Position numbers and translations under genes: made by a program. Of a stretch of 64,000 nucleotides of DNA, positions 11,742 through 23,400 are shown piece by piece; position 1 is the first letter of the stretch, and the number at the start of each line of letters is the position of its first letter. The stretch comes from Micractinium sp. NFX-FRZ (lineage: Eukaryota; Chlorophyta; Trebouxiophyceae; Chlorellales; Chlorellaceae): assembly GCA_029339195.1 (NCBI GenBank), contig JAPTJF010000001.1, forward strand, positions 434,001 through 498,000. Direction: 5' to 3'. The notes beneath the pieces were generated by a model that saw only the letters and a list, made by a program, of their open reading frames with translations, made no database searches and had not been told where the DNA came from.

Positions 11742-14700
11742 GGGCTGCCAAGGCTCGTACCGTAGCCAGACATCCTGAAACCGCACGTGGCCGCTGTGCA
11801 GCCAGCTGCTGCCACTGCTGTCGCTGGCACAACCCAGGAACCTGCCAGGAGCAGGCAGGAGCACTGGTGGCGGCAGCAGCGGCTGCCGCTGCTCCTCCAC
11901 ATCTGTACCTGCAGCTGCTGCGCCCATGCAGCCGGCAACGCCAGGAGCGGGGTTCCACGAGTGCGGTTTCAGCTGCTCTTGCTGCTGCTGCTGCTGCTGT
12001 TGCTGCTGCCTGTCATTATTGCCTTCTGTGCCGCCACCTAAGCCAAGCTGCAAGTATTGAAACACACGCTCCGCTGCCACCATCTCTTGCTCTGCACGAC
12101 CAGGCACAGGGTGAGGCATTTGCAAAACGGGGTGTTGAGACAAGCAGTCGGCACCAGCGCAGAAGGGGGGGACAGCCAGCAGAGGTTTGACTGCTACTGC
12201 AGAGAGGCAACCATGCTTGCAAAACATGCGTCAGCAAGGGTTGCCGGTGCTGACAGTGTTACCGCCCCCACCTCCCCCACCTGTTTCGGCTGAGGAGGTG
12301 AGCAGGCCGCTGAGCAGCCCAGTGATGGGCAGCACGTAAGACAGGCTCAGGCCCACCAGTCCTGCAGCCATGCCCCCGCCGCTGCCGCTGCCCCCGCCGC
12401 CTGCCCCTGCCGACGCCGTGCCATACAGCGACGGCTCCTGCTGCGCCCAGGGCAGCGAGCCGGCATGCTCCGCCACAGCTGCGCCTGCCACAGCCGCCGC
12501 CAGGAGGGCTGCCATGAGCTGCAAGCGGAGGGCAAGCCAGGCGGCAGCGGCAGCGCCGGCCACTGACGCGCGCTGCTGCGCTGCCACCGCTGCCTCTGCG
12601 GCTGCCAAGATGTGGGGCTCTGCACCAAAAGCCCGGATGGTGGCGCCGCCAGCCAGAGCCTCTGCAAGGGGTGGGAGGAGGAAGGGATGCAGGGTGGCGG
12701 CGGCCTGTTAGATGGAGCAGCTTGGGTGGGCACAGCACGGCAAGGCAGGACACAACACCGCCAGCCAGCGCCTCTGCAGGGGCGGGAGTAGAGCAGGAGG
12801 TGCGGCACAATCAAGGGTTGTTGATGTGGGGCAGCATTGATAGGGCACCAAATCCTCGTTGGGTCCATGGTGTGGCACGGCGCCAAAGGCTGTGCAGACA
12901 GGCGACTTGGCCGCCCCTTCTAGGCGGCATATCATAGCGCAGCACAGCACAGGATGGCGCAGCTTGGCACAATGAAGCATGGCATGGCACTGCACGCACA
13001 GGATGGCTCAGGCATGGCACGGCACGCCACAGCGCAGCACAGCACGGCCCCAGCACAGCGCACCCGCAAAGGCGGTGTAGACCGGCGACTTGGCCACCGC
13101 CTCACAGCAGAATATCACGGCACAGCACAGCACAGCACAGCATGGCACGGCCCCAGCACAGCGCACCCGCAAAGGCGGTGTATACCGGCGACTTGGCCAC
13201 CGCCTCGAGGCGGCGCAGCTCCCGGGAGGTTGCCCGGTAGTACCGCTGCAGGTGGCGGTACAGCAGGGACAGCGGGGGCAGCAGCAGCAGCACCAGGGGC
13301 TGCACGGGGCGGGGGAGGGGAGGAACAGGGGAGAGTTGAGAAGCGGGGTGGAGGTGCGGCAGGTGGGCAGGCGGCCGGCCGGAAGGGAGCAATAAAGGCT
13401 CCTTTTGTTCACACAGCAATCGTGTCCCTGCCCCTACAACCAACTGCATCCAGAGCCGTACCATGCTGTGCTGTGCTGTGCTGTGCTGTGCCATGCCCTC
13501 AGCCCACCTGAGTGAGGCTCAGCACCACCGCCACGCCCGCCAGGCTGGCAAGGTTGGCCAGAAGGATGTTCAGGATGAAGGGCAGGGAGTCGTCAACCGT
13601 TGCTGCAAGGGCAAAGGGATGGGATGGGGATGGGGAGGGGAGAGATGAGAGGGTTGAAATGCCATGTGCTGGGCTGGGCTGGGATGGGATGGGATGCAGC
13701 GGAGGCACGGGGTACATATGGGCAGGCCGTCGGATGTGTGGATTCCTCAACAGAGACGCAGAAGCCGTGGGGGCCGTGACAGCCGCCTTGCTGCTTGCAG
13801 GCAGCCGGCTTGCCTGTGTCCGAGGAAAAGCGGTTGAGCACGCGGCCCGGCGGGGTGGCGTCAAAGAATGCCAGGGGCAGGGCCAGCACGGCAGCCAGCA
13901 GCTGCTCGTGTATGCGCTGCACGGGTGGGAAGGAAGCAGAGCCAGGGGCGCTGTTCCATCTATGCACGATACAACAGGTAGGGGCCAAGGGGGTTGACAG
14001 GTGCAGCAGTGAGGCGGGTCACACAAGGTGCATGGCCCAAGCGCGGCTTGACGCCCAACAGACGCGGACAAGCTGCCATGGATGCGCACGCACAGGCACA
14101 GGCGAGGGCTGCGCAGGTACGGACCCCTGCACGCGCACGTCACACAGCAACCATTGGAGAGATTGAGTTACCCCTTCAAACTTACCTTGGCAGCCACCAG
14201 CCCTCCCTTGGAAAACGAGAAGGCCCTGGCGAGGGTGAAGACCGAGTTGAGGCCAGCAATGATGAGCAGTACACTCAGGTAGAAGCGCACAGTTGGATCC
14301 AAGCCGCTGCTTGGGCTTCCAAGGGTGTCGGAGGGGTTAGTAAGACCCCAGGCACCGGGGCCTGGCATGCATGCAGCCGGCAGCGGCATGCCTGGGGCTG
14401 AACTGGGGCCGCCGCTGCACCAGGCGGCGCCGGCGGTGTCGCTGGTGTGGGTGGGCGGGGCGGGTGGCCAGGGGTGCTGCAGGAACGGCTGCTGTGGTTG
14501 TGCCTGGGGCGGGGAGTGAGAGACCCAGTGGGCGAGCCAGAGGTCGTTTCCGTTCCGGGAGGCCTGCAGGCACGACACCGCACAAAGCCAGGCAGTGTGA
14601 GGTTTGAAGGTCCTTGTGGGGCCAGCCACGGCATACGGGACAAGGGGCTCAGTGGGCAAGCCCGAGGTGTTTCCGTTCTGGGAGGCCTGCAGGCATGCCG

Positions 14701-17700
14701 TTCACCCCCTTAAGGTCAGTTGGAGTCAGGAGGTTGGAGTCAGGAGTGAAAGGACATGTGGGGCCGGCTGGGGCATGCAGTGAGAGGCCCATTTGGATAG
14801 CCACACGCCAGTTTTGCTGTGGGAAGGCCTGCAGGGCAGGGCAGGACAGGGCATGAGCGAGGAGGCAGGAACACGGGGGGTTGCAGCTGCGTCTACCCGT
14901 CCACAGCTGTCGCCAGCAAGAGCAGCAGCAGTGCACCCACCGGCGCGGCCATCCCACAAACTGGTGCATTGCTGGCAACATGAGCGCCAGTGGCAGCAGA
15001 CAGTGGCAGCAGCCAAGCACATACCATCCCATGACACCGGAGCATGGGCATGGCAGAACAACAACTGCAGCAACAGTGGCAGCACTTGCCTGCATGAGCA
15101 GCAGTGACACCAGGATGATGGACACCCAGCCCCAGCCGGTGGCCGCCGCATATCGGCGGTACACCTCCCAGCGCACGTGACCCCGCTGCCGCTCCTCCTC
15201 CTCGTCCTCCTCTGCCTCCTCCTCCTCCTGCTGCTCCTTGCTGCTGCCCTCCTCTTCAGCAACGATGTTGCTCCTGCTGGCATGTGCGCTCGCTGGAACC
15301 GGTGCAGTGAGGGCATCAGAAGCAGCGCTGCTGCAGTCAGCAGCCTCCGCCTCGCGCCGCCGCTGCTGCGCATCTGGCTGGTGCCGCACACCTGCCACGC
15401 CCCCGGCCCGCATCTCAACCACCATGTCTGCAGCTGCCAGAAGCTCTGGGGAGTGTGTGGCAACCACCACAGTGCGCGGGCGGTACTGCGGCGGCGGCTG
15501 CAGCGGTTGCTGCTGCTGCTGCTGCGGCGGCGGCGGCGGCGGCGGTTGTGGGGAGCCCCACAGCAGCGGGCCCAGCAGCGCATGGCGCAGTATCCAGGCC
15601 GCCACTTTGGAGTCCACAGCTGCCAGGCAGTCGTCCAGCAGCAGTACATCGGGCTGGCGGTACAGCGCCCGCGCCAGCGCCAGGCGGGCGCGCTGCCCGC
15701 CGCTCAGCGTGGCGCCGGCGCCGCCCACTGCAGCGGAGCGGGTAGGAGGGTGGGCAGGCGGGGGGGCCAGCAGGGGCCAGTGAGATCACAGGCATGCCCC
15801 ACCAGCACTCCAACGCTTTCTACACTTGACTCATCCAGTTTCTCCCCCCCCAGCATGTCACCCAGTCCAGTCTTACCCACAGTGCGGTCGCCAGCTGGCC
15901 AGTCCTGCAGGTCTGGCAGCATGGCGCAGGCATGCAGTACCGCACGGTACCGCTGCTCGTCGTATGGCTCTCCAAACAGCACAATCTCCCTGCAGGAAAG
16001 CACACATGAGGTAATGGGTGTTGACAGAGCGTAGCACAGGCAGCCCTGCAGCACACAAATTATGGTGACACAGCGTGTAGCATATGCAGCAGTGCGGTGC
16101 AGCAGGCGGCGAGCCTGAGGTGAGCCGCTTTATGCCGCAACTCCTCAGTGCCGCCCCGTTCACAGCACGGCTGCTAGGCAAGGGGCAAGCCTCAGCTCTC
16201 CTAGCCAGATGGGTGCTGGGCAGCCTGTTTGATCGGGGTGAAAAGGTCCTCAGGGCGTGTGCCCACCTGACGGTGCCGTGAGGGATCCACGGGTCTTGTG
16301 ACACATACGCAATCCGTGCGCTGCTGGCAATCGAGCCACCAAGGCCGCCGTTGGCGTGCTGGCCGCCAGCACGCCAAGCCTGCTGCGCCTCCTGCTCACA
16401 GGGCAGCATCTCCCCCAGCACCGCCGCCAGCAGGCTGCTCTTCCCGCTGCCCACCGGCCCAGTCAGCGCCACCAGGGCGCCAGCTGGCACCTCCAGCTGC
16501 ACGTCCTGCAGCGCCGCCCCTGCGCCCCGCTGCTTTTCCTGCTGCCCATGAATTGCCGCAGAAGAGAGCACTGCCCCGGCCTTGCCGACACCGCCGCCGC
16601 TGCTTCCGCCCCTGCCGCCCCACCTGAAGCTGCCAGACACGCTGATCGCTGAACAGCAGCTGCCCTCGCCTTGCTCGCTTTCTGCTGATGAGGGGCCATC
16701 GCAGGCAGTGCCGTCAGGAGGCGGGGAGCGGGTGCGGCCGGCGGTCTCTGGGCAGCGAAGGAACTCGGACAGGCGGCGCACCGACACCACAGCCTCCACC
16801 ACCCTGCGCCACAAGCAAGGAAGCGTTGGTGACAGCTGGGGAAGGGTGGGCTGTGCTGCAGCGGGGCCGGGCACCACGGTACAATGCCGCCATAAAACCA
16901 CACGACGCCTGCCCCTGCTGCCAAACCACCATATTCAGCCTGCGCCCCCCCACAGCCACGCCACCTGCCATGTCAGCCTGCCACCTCAGCCAGCCTGCCA
17001 CCTCAGCCTGCCACCTCAGCCAGCCTGCCACCTCAGCCAGCCTGCCACCTCAGCCAGCCTGCCACCTCAGCCGCCTCACCCGTTGATGACCCATGGGAAT
17101 GCGTTTATGGGCGCCAGCAGCACGTTGAAGAGGGCCAGGGAGGTGAACACGACCCCGGGGGTGAGCTGGCGTCCCATCAGCGCATACAGACCAAACGTGG
17201 TCAGGCTGAAGAGCAGGCTGGTGGCCGCCCTGCATGTGTGTGTGTGTGTGTGATGATGTGCAGGGTGCGGGGGGAGGGGAACGTTGGGTGGGTGTGCCGC
17301 AATAAAGGGCCTGGCTGAACAGCAGGCTGGCAGCCATGCATGCGCAGGTGCTGTGTGTGCTTACGGTGTGCAGGTCAAATGTGAACTGTCCTTGTCTTGC
17401 CTTCCTTGCACACCTCCCCTTCCACAAGATGCGAGTTTCTACTGGACCAAAAAAGTTCATTTTTTGTCACTTTTTTCTTGTCAAAATTTAATAACGATTC
17501 GTTCCCTCACCTCCCCCTCACCAGAAATACACGCAGAGGGCATCCAGATACTTGCGCACCGCCAGCGCAGACAGCTCGTCCCGCCGCTCGCGTGCCACCC
17601 GCTGCGCAAACAGTCCCTCCCAGGCATACCTGGGCCGGGGAAGGGGCCAGGGATTTGGGGGATTCCTCAAAGCTTTGGCAGGTGGGGTGGCAGGCTGACT

Positions 17701-20231
17701 TTAGGCCCCCGGGGCAATGGGAAATGGTGCGTCGCAGCGCAGCAAGGTAGCCCCCTGCAGGCCGTGTACAACCCACGTGAAACAAGCAAGCACAAAGCCC
17801 CTCCCAGCACGCACGGGTGCGAATCAACCCTCCCTCAATGCGCTGCGCACCCCTTGATCTGCCGGATGCCGCGCAGCACCTCCAGCATCACGCGCACACG
17901 CCTGCAGTGTGGGAGGGGGCATGGGGGTACATGGGTGGGCAGGGGAGGTGGTTGGGGAGGGGGCATTGAGTGAGGTCGGGCTGCTTGAATTGGATGCGGT
18001 GGGTGCCCGCATCACCTGTCCTTGGCTGCCATCATCTGGATTGAGGCCGCCTGGATGCGCGTGGCCAGCGCGCGGTTCACAGGGATGAGCAGCAGCACCA
18101 GGCCCAGGCCTGCCAGGAAGGCGTACTGCACCTGCAGGCACACACACACATGTGGTCAGGAAGGCGTACTGCACCTGAAGGCACACACACAGATGTGGTC
18201 AGGAAGGCGTACTGCACCTGAAGGCACACACACACACCCACGTGCACACACACGTGTGGTCGGACATATGCAGGTGGCAGGTGAGCAGGGTCACCAGAAA
18301 CGGTTCTTTAGCAAGCCGGCACCACACGGTGTGCCGGCGAGAGCAGAGCACACGGCCTGCCAGGCGTGCGGCACCCGGGAAGAGGAGCAAGGGCAGACAG
18401 AGGTGAGAGCGGGCAGCGGGACATGCATGGGCAGCGCGGGCAGCGTACCAGCGGGACCCAGGCAGGCCCCTGTCTGGCCTGGGGCTAGGGGAAACGCGGT
18501 TGATTGGAGAGCTTGCCTGTGTGTAGAGCAGCCACAGTGCGATGGCAATTTGCGCGGGCAGGCTCCACAGCTCGTGGAAGGAGAGGCAGAGGTTGACCAG
18601 GCGGTCGGCGTCCACCGACATGAGGGTCTGGAGGGAGGGGGAGCACAAGGGGAGGGGGGAGCCAGAGGACCTCTGTCAAGGTGGCAGCAGCGCCTTGTTC
18701 TGTGTCAAGGTGGCAGCAGCGCCTCGCTCTGTGTCCAGATGGCACGCAGTGACTGCCGGCAGCATTCGTGCAGGCCGCTGCACAGGGGCATTGCTATGCC
18801 CACTCCCTTGTTCTTCCAAGCTTTTCACCCCCTCCCCTACAGTTGAGGGCCTTTAAAACCGCCCTCCTGTTTGAGTGCTGCTGCTCTCGCCATGCCTCGC
18901 CTCACCTGCACACGCCCGCTGCCAGTGGCGGCCAGAGTGGCTGTGTTGACAGCCAGCGCTTTCCGGAACACCGCAGCCGTGACTGCCGAGCGCAGCTGGC
19001 TGCTGATGAGGGCCTGCCGGTAGCTGTAGTGCGTGCCCAGCAGGGCCTGAGGGCAGGAGGGGAGGGCAGAAGGGAGCGAAGGTGGTGTGAACGGGGCGCG
19101 TCGGCTTGGGGGCAGGCAGAGAGAGGAGGGGCTGCAGGCAGCGGGGCAGGCTTGACGAAATGGCTGCTGAGGCGTGTCATCGGGAGGGCTTGGGGGGTAG
19201 GGGTTGGAGGTTAGGGGCAGTGCAGGGGCCGCGGGCGGTGCTGGGTGGGCGGTGCTGCTGGTCAGATCAGCTTCTGGAGAGCAGGCGGGGCAGCTGCATG
19301 ATAAGGCCGGGCAGCTGCCAGATGGCAGCGAATCTGCCCCCCGCCACCTGCGAACGAGCACATAAGAGCAGGCAGGGGCAGAGGGCGGGGAGCTCACCTT
19401 GAGAACGAGGCTGCCCGCTAGCAAGGCAGCACAGGCGTAGCCAAAAGCGGGTGCCGCCACATCAAACTGCCAGCCCAGCAGGCTTAGCATGCTGCCGCTG
19501 CCGCCGCTGCTGGAATTGATGTCAGAGCTGCTACTGCTGGTACTGCTAGCGGTGCCGCCACCCGCGGCAGGCCCTGCGCTGCTGTTCGAGCTGCCCAGAT
19601 GGCGCAGCAGCAGGTTGAGCAGCAGCGGCCCAGCAAAGTTAAGCGCATCCCCCGCCGCCTTGAGCAGGCCCAGAAGAAAGTAGGGCTTCCCGTAGCACGC
19701 TATGATTGCACGCAGCAGCGAGGCGTCACGCCCACCGCTGCCGCTGCTGGTGCTCCTGCCGGCACGCTCCTGTTCCTGCAGATGATCAATCCGGATGAGC
19801 AAAGTTCTACGCATGTAGCGCATGTGGAATGCCCAATTGGTTTGAATCATGAGCAGGGTGCAGAGGGCAGCTATGCATGCCTGGGCTATCTCAGTGCTCA
19901 CAGCATGCCATGACGACCAGAGCCGGCGCCCGCACGTTGCCGGCAGCAGGTGCGGCGGCAGGCGGAACAGATCCCCCTGCTGCAGCTGCTCCTGGGTGCT
20001 GCCCCTGTGCAGGAGCGGCGACACCCAGCCAAAGCTCAGGCTCGAGAGAGGTCCAGTGACGCCCAGTGCAGCAAGTGGGGCGGCGCTGGTGGCGGGCGCC
20101 GCCTCCCGCCCCGCAGTCAAGCTGGTGACACCGCCTTCTGCTGCGAAGCGGCCATTGCCGAGTCGTCGATCGTCTTCCGCATGTGCAGGTAGCAGCGGCT
20201 CCTGCAGGCTGCCCTCATCCGCCTCCCCCAT
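9513..20231 (-). CDS. ABCC: ABCC-type (MRP) ABC transporter, ABCC10/ABCC13-like
   Basis: Full-size ABC exporter, 1,753 residues, 20 exons: 19398..20231, 18906..19046, 18517..18627, 18016..18131, 17851..17901, 17522..17629, 17080..17229, 16267..16803, 15877..15989, 15090..15727, 14186..14563, 13814..13916, 13508..13602, 13167..13299, 12281..12661, 11579..12091, 11143..11295, 10323..10909, 9944..10022, 9513..9553. It has no TMD0; the start ATG (20231) follows an in-frame TAA. Hallmarks: NLMSVD-like LMSVDADR, VNRALATR, FPWVING, Walker A GPVGSGKSS and GRTGAGKSS, signatures LSGGQ (NBD1) and the unusual LSQGQ (NBD2), Walker B LLLDD and LLLLDEATSSVD, H-loops VATHS and VAHRQS. TMD2 text such as NRFSSDTATVDDSLPFILN and YRATSRELRRLEAV is closest to ABCC10/plant ABCC13. 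Pro/Gln and acidic inserts sit in NBD1 and the linker, and a polyQ run in NBD2. Five introns start with GC. Substrate unknown; organelle or plasma membrane not shown. Confidence 0.93.
9742..9969 (-). repeat. decayed copy of the ABCC exon 19 donor end
   Basis: The exon 19 end plus donor (9941..9969) recurs 199 bases downstream in the intron at 9742..9770, with the GGCAGGGGTGAG donor core preserved. Confidence 0.75.
12646..12780 (-). repeat. duplicated acceptor of ABCC exon 15
   Basis: The acceptor plus first codons (CTGCAGAGGCKCTGGCTGGCGG type) occur at 12646..12669 (used) and again at 12758..12780, 112 bases upstream in the transcript. Confidence 0.8.
12885..13220 (-). repeat. triplicated donor end of ABCC exon 14
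   Basis: The end of exon 14 encoding VAKSPVYTAFA and its GTGCGCT donor occurs at 13167..13220 (used), again 103 bases downstream at about 13066..13110 (nearly identical, same donor), and in a more decayed form at about 12885..12930. Confidence 0.85.
14540..14836 (-). repeat. decayed copies of the ABCC exon 11 start
   Basis: The acceptor and first ~45 bases of exon 11 (14540..14570 core) recur at 14650..14694 and, more diverged, at 14781..14836, all inside intron 10 and all retaining CTGCAGG at the boundary. Confidence 0.8.
16970..17074 (-). repeat. short tandem repeat in ABCC intron 7
   Basis: About seven units of CCTGCCACCTCAGC with variable spacers, ending just before the exon 7 donor. 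Confidence 0.85.
18110..18260 (-). repeat. 42-bp x3 tandem repeat carrying the ABCC exon 4 acceptor
   Basis: Three tandem units each contain a (GT)n tract, a CCTGCAG or CCTTCAG acceptor and the first bases of exon 4 (GTGCAGTACGCCTTCCTG). The unit nearest the exon (acceptor ending at 18132) is the one that continues into coding sequence. Confidence 0.9.
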
Positions 20232-20488
20232 CCACACTTGCGCCTGCCGCAGCGCCGGGCGAGGCAAGTCCCCAGATCGGACCTCCTTTTAGGGCACGTG
20301 TGTCGGACGTTAGGACAATCACGTGCGATCATTGCACCGCCCGACATGAGTGCCCATGAGGGCACCTTCAAAACGGCGGCGCCACCTCGCCGCCTGCCCA
20401 GAGCTGCCGAGCATGTCCTCACACTGGGCATCACTTTCCTCCTTTAAGCAACAACCTCAAAATGTATTCAACAGCTTGGATCATCAAA

Positions 20489-23400
20489 TCAATGCAGAGT
20501 GGCCAGAATACGGTCCGCCGCTGCCGCCACCTCTGCCACCCGCGGCCGCGTGGCCGGGTCTGTGTCCAGGCACCGCTCCACAAGACGCCTGCAGCAGGGC
20601 GATACAGGACAAGGCATGATGGCGAACTATGACATCAACAATCGCACGTGTCCTTGTGCAAAACAACACAGGACGGTTGCATTTTTGAGCGCCGCTCCAC
20701 AAGGCATTTGCAGGGGCGAGGAAATGCCTGAGCAAGGGGCTGCAAACTCATTCAAATGCCCCCACTCGTTTGTTGCCTGTTGGGTACATGTCCTGCAGCA
20801 TCACCCAGCCCAGGTAGGCACTGTTTCAAAGGTGCTCACCGCACGCTTTCGGGTTTGGGTATCTCGGAGGCGGCCTCTTGAGGCCAGCTCAGCCGGCCGC
20901 TGCAGCCAGCGGGACGTGAGCCCACGTGAGAAACAGGCACAAGCACAGGGCATGTAGATGGAATGACGCAAGCTGATGTAACTGAATCATGAGCGACATT
21001 TGCAGACACAAACACAACCCGTCCAGCTCAACACGCGACTCGAACTCTGCCGTTCCCCAGCCGTGTGGCAGCTCACTTGACAACGGCGAGCATCAGGCTG
21101 CCGCCCGCCTCGCCCGCCGCCCGCTCAAAGGGGCTCTGCCCGCACAGCGCAAAGTAGAGCAGGCAGCCCAGGGACCACACGTCCACGCGCTCGTCTGCGG
21201 GCACAGGCACGCAGGTGAAGCTGTTCAATAAGCAAAAGGCAAAGCAGGGGATGCAGGCCAAGGTCCAAACGTCCCCGTGTTTGTGTGTGGAGGCAGCGCA
21301 GCCGACACAGAGAGACATGCGGGCAGGCTGGGTGAGGTAGGGGACAAGCCAAGGCGGTGACACACGTGGTTGTGGCTCAGAGCTCATGCCAAGCAATGCA
21401 GGGCGCAACAGCAGGCAGCCGGATGCGCCATGCACTCTTGCCTGATGCGGCACATGCTGTTGCACTCTAAGCCTGTACGCAATGCAACCGAACATCAAGC
21501 AACCGTGCATGCCTGGGGCACTCCCACCCACCGATGGTGCAAGAGGAGGCCACGTCCCAAAGCTCTGGTGCACGGTAGGGGGCAGTGCACTGGCGCTGCA
21601 CAGCGGGCAGCACACGGCACAGGGATAGTGTGCGGGCGGTCAGCAGCCAGTGAATTGTGTTGGAGTTGTGGGCTCGGGGTACCTGCCACGTGCTGCAGCA
21701 GCTCTGCCGCTCCCTGCTGCCCACGCATGTTGTCACCCATTGCGCCCCCACGTGCAAACACTCCTCTACACCCACTCCCCAGCAGTCCGCACCACACCGG
21801 CGCCCCTCTGGCGCCGCCAGCGCCCAACAGCCTCACAACACCCCTGTCACACCACCTTGAAAGCCTGCTGCCCACAGCCCTGCCCCCCCACCAGTGCCCC
21901 ACACCCCACCCCACCATCCCACCTCGGCATCTTCCTGCACCGCCATCGCCTCCCTCCTGCTCCTCACATCCACCCTGGCCGCCCGGGTGCTCCCAAAATC
22001 CATCAGCACAGCCTCATAACCATGCTGCCACCCCGGCAGCCGCGACTCCCACCAATGCGCCTCCGCCTGCCGCTGCCGCTGCCCCTCGTGCTCAACTGGG
22101 ATCTCCGCCGCACCTGCTGGCCCTCCTGCTGCCGCTGTGTCGCTGCCACCACCGCTGCCGCCGCCGTCGCTATGCCACTCCGCAGCCGTCCACCCCTGCT
22201 GTGCTGCGCCGGAGGCAGCCTGACGTGCAGGGCTCTGATCCTCTTCCGGCGGCGCTAGCGGGCGCATAGGGTCACACGCTGGGCCCCCGGATCCTCTGCT
22301 GCTGCCGCCGCTGTGGCCATTGGCGCCCCGCTGGTCTGCTGCTCCAGCTGCTCCAGCTGCTGCTGCTTCTCCCACCGCCTGCTGCTGCTGCCACCGGAGC
22401 AGCACATTCTGTGGCTTGACGTCCCTGTGAGCCAGAGGGGGCTCCATGCTGTGCATGGCGTGCAGTGCAGCGCAGACCTGCCGGGAGGGTTCGACAGGTG
22501 AATAGCATGGGGTGAGCAGGCGCAGCACGGCGGTGGTGCACTGAAAGCATTGGACTGTGTGCACTGACATCGAGCGGCGAGCAATGCAAGTGTGGAGGGC
22601 GCGGGGTAATGAGGGCTGGCTACGGCGTGTGGCACAATCGTGCTGGGCTGCTGTAAGGGCCGCACCGTGTGGGCATGCATGCCAGCGCCAGTATACAAGA
22701 CAGGCAGACATAGCGTGCGGCGAGTGCACAGTTGCAGCAGCACGTGAAGCAGCACACCTCTTCTTTGAGCAACACACGCGAGAGCATCCCTCCTCCAAAG
22801 CAGTAAGAGCAAGCGGCACCCCCCCCCACCACCCCCCACCCCCCACCCCCCCCCGTCCTCAAACCTGCAGGAAGATGCGCAGCACTGTGGCCAGCTGGCA
22901 GTGCGCGATTTCCCGCCGCACCGCTGCCGATGCATGCTGCATCTCCTGCCGCTGCTGCCTCAGCTGCTGCACAAAGTCAAACAGGTTTCCCTCGTCGTAC
23001 ACTGCAACATGTGTGGAGGCGCCAGGTGGCGGGGCGGGACAAGGAGGGGGGCAAAGTGGTAAACCTGCACCCAGACAGTCCAATATTGCCTCGTTTGCAG
23101 GGCTGCCAAGCAAGGTTGGGCAGCTGCGTTGCAGGCATGACACCAGGAGCACGCGGGAGTTGCTGCAAGGCATGCTGCAGAGGGCGGCCTTCCCAGGCCA
23201 GCAGCCCAAGCAAGGCCAGGCCCCCTCACGGCAGGCGCCCCTCCCTTCTTAAATAATTAAGCCCACCTGGGAACAGCATGAGCACCACATGCCGTGTGGC
23301 GCCGTCGGGGGTGCGCTGCTGCTGCGTGGCTGCGTCCAGCAGCGGAAGCAGGCAGGGGTGGCGCAGGCGGCGCATCACTGCCACCTCGTGCTCCGCCTCC

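Noticed and set aside
20232..20267. Upstream TTG start for the ABCC protein
   Set aside because: An in-frame TAA lies 12 codons before the TTG, and the first ATG (20231) opens an acceptable MGEADEGSLQEPLL N-terminus; non-ATG starts are unlikely.
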